A stretch of DNA of 64,000 nt from TMED14 sp003507115 (lineage in GTDB: Bacteria; Bacteroidota; Bacteroidia; Flavobacteriales; Schleiferiaceae): assembly GCA_943787925.1 (NCBI GenBank), contig CALSOH010000001.1:186001-250000 (forward strand). The letters run 5' to 3'. Every line of letters starts with the position of its first letter. Position 1 is the first letter of the stretch. Below, in pieces: positions 58,464-64,000 of this stretch. The notes under the pieces are model-generated. The model was not told the origin of the DNA and did no database searches. It saw only the letters and a list, made by a program, of their open reading frames with translations. The position numbers and the translations under genes are program-made.

Positions 58464-59288
58464 ATGGGCGTACGTAAACTAAAAGCAATCACTCCGGGTC
58501 AGCGTTTTCGCGCCGTGAATGATTATGCTGCGATCACAGCCTCAGCTCCTGAGAAGTCATTGACTTCTCCCAAGAAGCGCAGCGGCGGTCGCAACAATAC
58601 CGGTAAAATGACCATGCGATACATGGGTGGCGGTGCCAAGCAGCGCTATCGTATTGTGGATTTCAAGCGCGAGAAGTTTGGTATCCCCGCAACGGTGAAA
58701 ACCATTGAATACGATCCCAACCGTTCTGCATTCATCGCTTTGGTGGTGTACGCGGACGGCGAGAAGCGCTACATCATCGCTCCGAATGGCTTGAAGGTGG
58801 ATCAAACCATCGTTTCGGGCACGGGTTCGGCGCCTGAGGTAGGCAATTGCATGAAGTTATCTGAACTTCCTTTGGGTACCGTCATTCACAACATCGAATT
58901 GCGTCCTGGTCAAGGTGGAATCATCGCACGTAGTGCTGGTGCTTTTGCTCAATTGGCCGCACGTGATGGCAAGTACGCCACCTTGAAGATGCCTTCTGGG
59001 GAGACGCGTATGATCCTGGTCGAGTGTATGGCGACGGTGGGTGTTGTTTCCAACAGCGACCACCAGCAAGTTGAAAGCGGTAAGGCCGGACGCAGCCGTT
59101 GGTTGGGTCGTCGTCCCCGTACTCGTGGTGTCGCGATGAACCCAGTCGATCACCCGATGGGTGGTGGTGAGGGCCGCGCATCTGGAGGTCACCCTCGTTC
59201 ACGCAACGGTATTCCTGCGAAGGGTTACAAGACGCGTACGCCGAAGAAGGCAAGTAACCGCTACATCATTGAAAAACGCAAGAAATAA
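58464..59288 (+). CDS. rplB: 50S ribosomal protein L2 (uL2)
   Basis: A 274-residue protein needed for subunit joining and peptidyl transfer. It contains SGGRNNTGKMTMRYMGGGAKQRYR, PNGLKVDQTIVSGTGSAPEVGN and the C-terminal MNPVDHPMGGGEGRASGGHP with the universally conserved histidine. Length is normal. Confidence 0.98.
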   Translation: MGVRKLKAITPGQRFRAVNDYAAITASAPEKSLTSPKKRSGGRNNTGKMTMRYMGGGAKQRYRIVDFKREKFGIPATVKTIEYDPNRSAFIALVVYADGEKRYIIAPNGLKVDQTIVSGTGSAPEVGNCMKLSELPLGTVIHNIELRPGQGGIIARSAGAFAQLAARDGKYATLKMPSGETRMILVECMATVGVVSNSDHQQVESGKAGRSRWLGRRPRTRGVAMNPVDHPMGGGEGRASGGHPRSRNGIPAKGYKTRTPKKASNRYIIEKRKK

Positions 59289-59291
59289 GCG

Positions 59292-59570
59292 ATGGCACGT
59301 TCACTAAAAAAAGGACCCTATATCCATTACAAGCTTGAGAAGCGTGTCATGGAAAATGTGGAAGCTGGAAAGAAGACCGTGGTGAAGACATGGTCTCGTG
59401 CTTCGATGATTAGCCCCGACTTTGTCGGCCAGACGATTGCCGTGCACAACGGTAAGACATTCATTCCTGTTTTCGTCACAGAAAACATGGTCGGACACAA
59501 GCTTGGAGAATTCGCCCCCACTCGTACTTTCCGCGGTCACGCTGGAAAGAAAGACAAGGGAAAACGATAA
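59292..59570 (+). CDS. rpsS: 30S ribosomal protein S19 (uS19)
   Basis: A 92-residue head protein contacting S13 and the 50S bridge. MARSLKKGPYIHYKLEKRV and VGHKLGEFAPTRTFRGHAGKKDKGKR are typical. It starts 3 bases after rplB. Confidence 0.97.
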   Translation: MARSLKKGPYIHYKLEKRVMENVEAGKKTVVKTWSRASMISPDFVGQTIAVHNGKTFIPVFVTENMVGHKLGEFAPTRTFRGHAGKKDKGKR

Positions 59571-59576
59571 GAAGCC

Positions 59577-60005
59577 ATGGGAAAACGTAAACAACTTTCG
59601 GCAGTCGCCATCAAAGAAGCCCGCAAAAGCGTGGCCATGGCCAAATTGAATAATTGCCCCACCTCTCCCCGCAAAATGCGTCTGGTAGCAGACATGATTC
59701 GTGGCATGGAAGTAACCAAAGCGCTCTATGTTTTAAAGCATAGCAGCAAGGAAGCATCGATCCGTTTGGAGAAATTGCTTGTTTCTGCTTTGAGTAACTG
59801 GCAAACCAAAAACGAAGGAGTCTCCTTGGATGAGGCGAACCTAGTGGTCCAAACGATCAATGTGGATGGTGGTCGCATGCTCAAGCGTGTTCAACCTGCT
59901 CCTCAAGGTCGTGCTCACCGTGTGCGGAAGCGCTCTAACCACGTAACGATCGTGGTAGGCGAGGCGCAGGTCGCTGAAGTAACCGAAGTAAACGAAGCTA
60001 AATAA
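59577..60005 (+). CDS. rplV: 50S ribosomal protein L22 (uL22)
   Basis: A 142-residue protein whose hairpin lines the exit tunnel. It has ARLNNCPTSPRKMRLVADMIRG-like sequence (MAKLNNCPTSPRKMRLVADMIRG) and RVQPAPQGRAHRVRKRSNHVTIVV. A ~15-residue acidic tail (EAQVAEVTEVNEAK) extends beyond the E. coli protein. The start codon of rpsC overlaps its stop (TAATG). Confidence 0.96.
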   Translation: MGKRKQLSAVAIKEARKSVAMAKLNNCPTSPRKMRLVADMIRGMEVTKALYVLKHSSKEASIRLEKLLVSALSNWQTKNEGVSLDEANLVVQTINVDGGRMLKRVQPAPQGRAHRVRKRSNHVTIVVGEAQVAEVTEVNEAK

Positions 60006-60745
60006 TGGGACAAAAAGCAAATCCTATCGGCAATCGCCTCGGTTTCATCCGCGGTTGGGACTCACAGTGGTACGGTGGCCGCAACTATGGTGACAAAATC
60101 GCGGAAGATGCAGCTATCCGTAAATACCTCTACGCACGTTTGTCTCGTGCGAACGTTTCGCGCATCATCATCGAGCGTACGCTCAAGTTGGTGACGGTGA
60201 CCATCGCCACGGCTCGCCCGGGTGTCATCATCGGTAAAGGCGGAACGGAAGTCGACAAATTGCGCGAGGAGCTCAAGAAATTGACCCAGAAGGACGTTCA
60301 AATCAACATCCACGAAATCAAGCGTCCTGAATTGGATGCCAAGTTGGTGGCTGATTCGATCGCCCGTCAAATCGAAGGTCGTATCTCTTTCCGTCGCGCC
60401 GTGAAAATGTCCATGGGTTCCACCATGCGCATGGGTGCTGAAGGCATTAAGGTTCAATTGAGCGGACGTTTGAACGGTGCGGAGATCGCGCGTTCTGAGA
60501 AGTTCAAAGAAGGCCGCACGCCCCTGCACACGTTCCGCGCCGACATCGATTACCACATCTCAGAAGCCCACACGACTTATGGCCGTATTGGCATCAAGGT
60601 TTGGATTATGAAGGGTGAGGTCTATGGCAAGCGTGATTTGACCAATGTATTGGGTGCCAGCAAGCGTCCTAATGCAACAGGTCCTGGAGCACCTGCTCCG
60701 AATCGTGGTCCCGCACGTCGCCGTCCTAACAATCGCAAAGCTTAA
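60005..60745 (+). CDS. rpsC: 30S ribosomal protein S3 (uS3)
   Basis: A 246-residue mRNA-entry protein. MGQKANPIGNRLGFIRGWDSQWY opens it, the KH domain has ARPGVIIGKGGTEVDKLREELKK (GKGG loop), and the C-terminal domain has GRLNGAEIARSEKFKEGRTPLHTFRADIDY. A proline/arginine-rich tail of about 20 residues ends the chain. It may help unwind mRNA at the ribosome entry. Confidence 0.97.
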   Translation: MGQKANPIGNRLGFIRGWDSQWYGGRNYGDKIAEDAAIRKYLYARLSRANVSRIIIERTLKLVTVTIATARPGVIIGKGGTEVDKLREELKKLTQKDVQINIHEIKRPELDAKLVADSIARQIEGRISFRRAVKMSMGSTMRMGAEGIKVQLSGRLNGAEIARSEKFKEGRTPLHTFRADIDYHISEAHTTYGRIGIKVWIMKGEVYGKRDLTNVLGASKRPNATGPGAPAPNRGPARRRPNNRKA

Positions 60746-60759
60746 TTCGGAGTTAGATC

Positions 60760-61182
60760 ATGTTACAGCCGAAAAGAACGAAATACCGCAAGACTTTTAA
60801 GGGCAAAATGAAGGGCGTTGCCCAGCGTGGCGCCACCTTGGCCTTCGGTTCGTATGGCATCAAATCTCTGGAAGAGGTTTGGATGACCGCTCGTCAAATT
60901 GAAGCCGCTCGTATTGCTGCAACGCGTTACATGAAGCGTGAAGGCCAGTTGTGGATCCGTGTGTTCCCAGACAAGCCTATCACCAAGAAGCCGTTGGAAG
61001 TACGTATGGGTAAGGGTAAAGGTGCCGTAGAATACTACGCGGCAGTCATTCGCCCAGGTCGCATGTTGTTTGAATTGGATGGAGTCCCCGAGAATGTCGC
61101 CATCGAAGCATTGCGCCTTGCTGCGCAAAAGCTTCCGGTGAAGACCAAGTTGGTTACCCGTCGTGATTTGGTTAACTACTAA
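60760..61182 (+). CDS. rplP: 50S ribosomal protein L16 (uL16)
   Basis: A 140-residue protein that shapes the A-site region of the large subunit. MLQPKRTKYRKTFKGKMKG, FGSYGIKSLEEVWMTARQIEAARIAATRYMKREGQLWIRVFPDKP and MGKGKGAVEYYAAVIRPGRMLFE are the standard blocks. The gene follows rpsC by 14 bases. Confidence 0.97.
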   Translation: MLQPKRTKYRKTFKGKMKGVAQRGATLAFGSYGIKSLEEVWMTARQIEAARIAATRYMKREGQLWIRVFPDKPITKKPLEVRMGKGKGAVEYYAAVIRPGRMLFELDGVPENVAIEALRLAAQKLPVKTKLVTRRDLVNY

Positions 61183-61194
61183 TTCCTGAGCGCC

Positions 61195-61386
61195 ATGAAA
61201 ATGAAAGAAATCAACAACCTGTCTCAGGAAGAGCTGATGAACCAATTGTCATCTGTTAAGAAGGAATTGGCCGATATGCAGCGCAAGCACCGTATCAGCC
61301 CTATGGAAAACCCGATGGTGATCCAGGCAAAGCGCAAAATCGTGGCACGCTTGTCCACGGAAGTCACTAATCGTCAAGCCAAATAA
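61195..61386 (+). CDS. rpmC: 50S ribosomal protein L29 (uL29)
   Basis: A 63-residue, two-helix protein near the tunnel exit: MKEINNLSQEELMNQLSSVKKELADMQRKHRIS and a final helix with IQAKRKIVARLSTEV. Two ATG codons (61195 and 61201) are possible starts. rpsQ follows within 10 bases. Confidence 0.94.
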   Translation: MKMKEINNLSQEELMNQLSSVKKELADMQRKHRISPMENPMVIQAKRKIVARLSTEVTNRQAK

Positions 61387-61395
61387 TTGAGGTCG

Positions 61396-61656
61396 ATGGA
61401 AAATCAACGCAACCTCCGCAAAGAGCGAATTGGTGTAGTCACCAGTTCAGCGATGGAAAAAACGGTCACTGTGAGCGTTTCTCGTCGCGTGAAGCACGCC
61501 AAGTACGGCAAGTTTATCACGTTTTCGAAGAAGTTTCACGCCCATGATGAAACCAACGACTGCAACAATGGCGACACGGTTCGCATCATGGAGACTCGTC
61601 CCATGAGCAAGACCAAAGTTTGGCGCGTCGTAGAAATTATCGAAAGAGCTAAGTAA
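61396..61656 (+). CDS. rpsQ: 30S ribosomal protein S17 (uS17)
   Basis: An 86-residue OB-fold protein. From the ATG at 61396 it reads MENQRNLRKERIGVVTSSAMEKTVTVSV, the family start; an upstream TTG (61387) directly after the rpmC stop is less likely. It has HAKYGKFITFSKKFHAHDETN and a complete C-terminal strand. Confidence 0.95.
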   Translation: MENQRNLRKERIGVVTSSAMEKTVTVSVSRRVKHAKYGKFITFSKKFHAHDETNDCNNGDTVRIMETRPMSKTKVWRVVEIIERAK

Positions 61657-61658
61657 AG

Positions 61659-62027
61659 ATGTTACAAACAGAATCACGCCTCCGCGTTGCGGACAATACG
61701 GGTGCCAAAGAAGTTTTGGTCATTCGTGTACTGGGTGGTACGCGTCGTCGTTATGCCTCTGTGGGAGACAAGATTGTTGTCACCATCAAAGAAGCAGCGC
61801 CAGCAGGTACCGCGAAGAAAGGCACCGTCTCGAAAGCGGTCGTCGTTCGCACCAAGAAAGAAGTGCGCCGTCCAGACGGCTCCTACATCCGCTTTGATGA
61901 CAACGCTTGTGTGTTGCTCAATGCTAACGGCGAAATGCGCGGTACGCGTGTTTTCGGTCCTGTAGCACGAGAGCTTCGCGACAAGCAGTACATGAAGATT
62001 GTTTCCTTGGCACCTGAAGTGCTTTAA
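61659..62027 (+). CDS. rplN: 50S ribosomal protein L14 (uL14)
   Basis: A 122-residue protein at the subunit interface, binding site of the silencing factor RsfS in other bacteria. MLQTESRLRVADNTGAKEVLVIRVLGGT and VVVRTKKEVRRPDGSYIRFDDNACVLL are canonical, as is RGTRVFGPVARELRDK at the end. Confidence 0.97.
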   Translation: MLQTESRLRVADNTGAKEVLVIRVLGGTRRRYASVGDKIVVTIKEAAPAGTAKKGTVSKAVVVRTKKEVRRPDGSYIRFDDNACVLLNANGEMRGTRVFGPVARELRDKQYMKIVSLAPEVL

Positions 62028-62040
62028 GAATCTGAATACA

Positions 62041-62361
62041 ATGGCAAAGTTTCATATCAAAACAGGAGACACGGTGATGGTCATTGCCGGTACTTCCAAA
62101 GGGAAATCGGGCCGCGTGGTCCGCATGATCCCCAAGCAGCAACGCGCTGTGGTGGAAGGAGTCAATATGATCACCAAGCATCTCAAGCCCTCGGCGAGCA
62201 ATCCTCAAGGAGGTATCGAAAAAATGGAAGCACCTATTCACGTTTCCAACTTGATGGTGATGGACGCATCGGGCACCCCGACACGTACGCGCTTTGAGGT
62301 TGGCGAGAATGGTCAGACTGTTCGCATTTCCGTTAAATCTGGTAAACCCCTCGCGAAATAA
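62041..62361 (+). CDS. rplX: 50S ribosomal protein L24 (uL24)
   Basis: A 106-residue assembly initiator with a KOW fold: FHIKTGDTVMVIAGTSKGKSGRVVRMIPKQQRAVVEGVNMI. The ATG at 62041 is chosen because it gives this normal N-terminus; the in-frame upstream start at 61999 lies inside rplN. The stop overlaps the rplE start by one base. Confidence 0.95.
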   Translation: MAKFHIKTGDTVMVIAGTSKGKSGRVVRMIPKQQRAVVEGVNMITKHLKPSASNPQGGIEKMEAPIHVSNLMVMDASGTPTRTRFEVGENGQTVRISVKSGKPLAK

Positions 62362-62900
62362 TGGAACCGAAACTGAAGACAGACTTCCATAGCAAGGTTG
62401 TTCCTGCGTTGAAGGAGCAGTTTGCATACACGAACGACTTGCAAGTTCCCCGTCTGCAGAAAATCGTGTTGAGCCAAGGAATTGGTGCAGCCGTGGCAGA
62501 CAAGAAGTTGGTGGACAATGCGGTGGAAGAGATGACCATCATCGCCGGTCAGCGTGCCGTCCCCACCAAGTCGAAGAAAGATATTTCAAACTTTAAGTTG
62601 CGTAAAGGCATGCCCGTTGGAGCACGTGTTACGCTGCGTGGAGATCGGATGTACGATTTCTTGGAGCGCCTGTTGGTGTCTGCCTTGCCCCGTATTCGCG
62701 ACTTCCAAGGAGTGAAAGAGGGATTCGATGGCCGCGGTAATTTCACCATGGGTATCACCGAACAAATCATCTTTCCTGAGATTGAAATCGACAAAGTAAA
62801 CCGCATCGCGGGTATGGACATCACGTTCGTTACTTCTGCGAATACGGATAAGGAGTGCAAAGCGCTTCTCCAAGAATTCGGAATGCCTTTCAAAAAATAA
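62361..62900 (+). CDS. rplE: 50S ribosomal protein L5 (uL5)
   Basis: A 179-residue 5S rRNA-binding protein contacting the P-site tRNA elbow. It contains QVPRLQKIVLSQGIGAAVADKKLVDNAVEEMTIIAGQRAVPTKSKKDISNFKLRKGMPVGARVTLRG in order and GRGNFTMGITEQIIFPEI. rpsN follows after 3 bases. Confidence 0.97.
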   Translation: MEPKLKTDFHSKVVPALKEQFAYTNDLQVPRLQKIVLSQGIGAAVADKKLVDNAVEEMTIIAGQRAVPTKSKKDISNFKLRKGMPVGARVTLRGDRMYDFLERLLVSALPRIRDFQGVKEGFDGRGNFTMGITEQIIFPEIEIDKVNRIAGMDITFVTSANTDKECKALLQEFGMPFKK

Positions 62901-62903
62901 GTC

Positions 62904-63173
62904 ATGGCCAAAGAATCAATGAAGGCGCGTGAGCGCAAACGTGAAGCGCTGGTAGCCAAGTATGCCGCCAAGCGTGAAGCTTTAAAAGAAGCGGGCGACT
63001 ACGCTGGTCTGCAGAAGCTTCCTAAGAATGCATCGCCCGTGCGTTTGCACAACCGTTGCAAATTAACTGGACGTCCTCGTGGGTACATGCGCCAATTTGG
63101 CCTGTCTCGTGTCACGTTCCGTGAAATGGCCTTGAATGGAATGATTCCAGGGGTGAAAAAGAGCAGCTGGTAA
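62904..63173 (+). CDS. rpsN: 30S ribosomal protein S14 (uS14), zinc-free form
   Basis: An 89-residue S14 of the longer C-minus type: the C-terminal half NRCKLTGRPRGYMRQFGLSRVTFREMALNG is present, but only one cysteine remains of the CxxC...CxxC zinc set of short forms. It therefore does not depend on zinc. It lies between rplE and rpsH as usual. Confidence 0.96.
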   Translation: MAKESMKARERKREALVAKYAAKREALKEAGDYAGLQKLPKNASPVRLHNRCKLTGRPRGYMRQFGLSRVTFREMALNGMIPGVKKSSW

Positions 63174-63192
63174 TCTCTGAATTGTAAAGAAC

Positions 63193-63591
63193 ATGAATAC
63201 AGATCCTATTGCAGATTTCCTGACTCGCATTCGCAACGGCGCTAAAGCCGGTCATGCGGTCATCGAAGTTCCTTCATCCAACATGAAGGTGGAAATCGCC
63301 CGTCTCTTGCAAGACCAAGGGTATATCGCGAGCTACAAAGTAGACCAAGACGGCCCCCAGGGCACGTTGAAGGTGGCTTTGAAGTATGAAAAGTCCTCCA
63401 AGCGCCCTGTGATTCGCGGTATCGACCGTGCTTCACGTCCGGGTTTGCGCAACTATAAATCAGCAACAACTCTCCCCCGTGTGAAGAACGGTTTGGGTGT
63501 CGCGTTGGTCAGCACGTCGCAAGGCATGATGACGGACAAGGATGCTCGTGCCAAGAAGATCGGTGGAGAAGTGATTTGCTACGTATACTAA
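63193..63591 (+). CDS. rpsH: 30S ribosomal protein S8 (uS8)
   Basis: A 132-residue central-domain assembly protein: MNTDPIADFLTRIRNGAKAGHAVIEVPSSNMKVEIARLL, and a C-terminus with TLPRVKNGLGVALVSTSQGMMTDKDARAKKIGGEVICYVY. In E. coli S8 represses the spc operon by binding near rplE; no matching helix was verified here. Confidence 0.97.
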   Translation: MNTDPIADFLTRIRNGAKAGHAVIEVPSSNMKVEIARLLQDQGYIASYKVDQDGPQGTLKVALKYEKSSKRPVIRGIDRASRPGLRNYKSATTLPRVKNGLGVALVSTSQGMMTDKDARAKKIGGEVICYVY

Positions 63592-63600
63592 ATCGACGAT

Positions 63601-64000
63601 ATGTCACGTATAGGTAAATCCCCCATCACGATTCCTGCCGGTGTAACCATCACCGTGGAGAACTCTGTGGTCACGGTAAAAGGCAGCAAGGGCACGTTGA
63701 TCCAAGTTGTTCCCGCCGAGATCGGAATCGAAATCGAAGACAATGTGTTGACGGTGACCCGTCCTTCGGATTCCAAGCCCCACCGCGCAGCGCATGGCTT
63801 GTATCGCTCATTGATCAACAACATGGTTGAAGGCGTTTCGCAAGGCTTCACCAAGCGATTGGAATTGGTTGGTGTCGGTTACCGCGCCAGTCACCAGGGT
63901 CAAGTGTTAGACTTGTCTTTGGGCTTCTCTCACAACATCATGATGCAGCTTCCTACGGAGGTAGCGGTCAATACGATCAGTGAGAAGGGTAAAAATCCGA
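63601..64000 (+). CDS. rplF: 50S ribosomal protein L6 (uL6), 5' part
   Basis: The first 133 codons of rplF; the gene continues past the window. MSRIGKSPITIPAGVTITVENSVVTVKGSKGTL is the typical start, followed by RPSDSKPHRAAHGLYRSLINNMVEGVSQGFTKRLELVGVGYRAS. It would be followed by rplR, rpsE and the rest of the spc operon in the usual order. Confidence 0.97.
   Translation, partial: MSRIGKSPITIPAGVTITVENSVVTVKGSKGTLIQVVPAEIGIEIEDNVLTVTRPSDSKPHRAAHGLYRSLINNMVEGVSQGFTKRLELVGVGYRASHQGQVLDLSLGFSHNIMMQLPTEVAVNTISEKGKNP

Noticed and set aside
1..64000. CRISPR arrays, rRNA genes, insertion sequences, prophage or integrase genes
   Set aside because: No spaced repeats beyond the 35-base pair, no rRNA-like sequence, and no transposase, integrase or phage-like proteins were seen in any frame.

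Overview
The window is a piece of chromosome from a member of the Bacteroidota, most likely the order Flavobacteriales (a Schleiferiaceae/Cryomorphaceae-like relative; this placement is inference). The evidence is: four large surface proteins ending in the gliding-motility-associated type B C-terminal domain; a PorP/SprF-family protein of the type IX secretion system (T9SS); the purH-mreBCD-mrdA-rodA and coaX-OMP-TPR-lptC-CNNM-ppiD gene orders usual in this phylum; a DUF4290 gene beside murA; flavobacterial-type DnaJ and MurA; promoters of the Bacteroidota -7 type (TAnnTTTG, often with a -33 TTG); and ribosomal protein genes without clear Shine-Dalgarno sequences. I see no rRNA genes, prophage, insertion sequence or CRISPR array. 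One tRNA gene (Phe, GAA) is present.

Layout. 1-8400: end of RNase G, recX, threonine aldolase, prfB, a secreted beta-propeller/PKD protein, an ArsC-family reductase, a 35-base tandem repeat, fumC and a tiny membrane protein. 8497-12133: mannose-1-phosphate guanylyltransferase diverging from adk-obgE-PAP2-crcB. 12140-16561 (minus): HMG-CoA reductase, a GHMP kinase and a T9SS cargo protein. 16654-19155 (minus): a Na+/solute symporter and a Nudix-type regulator. 19420-21662 (minus): a small membrane protein, a zinc-ribbon protein, a PhoD-like phosphatase and tRNA-Phe. 21789-31661 (plus): an acyltransferase/acyl-CoA synthetase fusion, then coaX, an outer membrane protein, a TPR protein, lptC, a two-TM protein, a CNNM-type protein and ppiD. 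31733-38714 (minus): purH and the complete elongasome operon. 38783-40033 (plus): a MacB/FtsX-type permease. 40040-40872 (minus): dgkA and a GAF-type methionine sulfoxide reductase. 41176-46647 (plus): two type B T9SS cargo genes flanking a PorP/SprF-SPOR fusion gene. 46726-53417 (minus): dnaJ, grpE, a TlpA-like thioredoxin, murA, a DUF4290 gene and a UvrD/PcrA helicase. 53577-64000 (plus): the fused str and S10/spc ribosomal operons from rpsL to a truncated rplF, without tuf.

The genes form coherent modules: cell-shape machinery, envelope and LPS export, isoprenoid supply, chaperones and translation. The most interesting region is the T9SS module at 41176-46647. There a PorP/SprF barrel carries its own coiled coil and SPOR (peptidoglycan-binding) domain, and it lies between two cargo proteins that share the last ~190 residues. 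Two regulatory patterns recur. First, many promoters have the TAnnTTTG box only 4-5 bases before the ATG, which predicts leaderless mRNAs. Second, terminator hairpins run directly into the promoter of the next gene.
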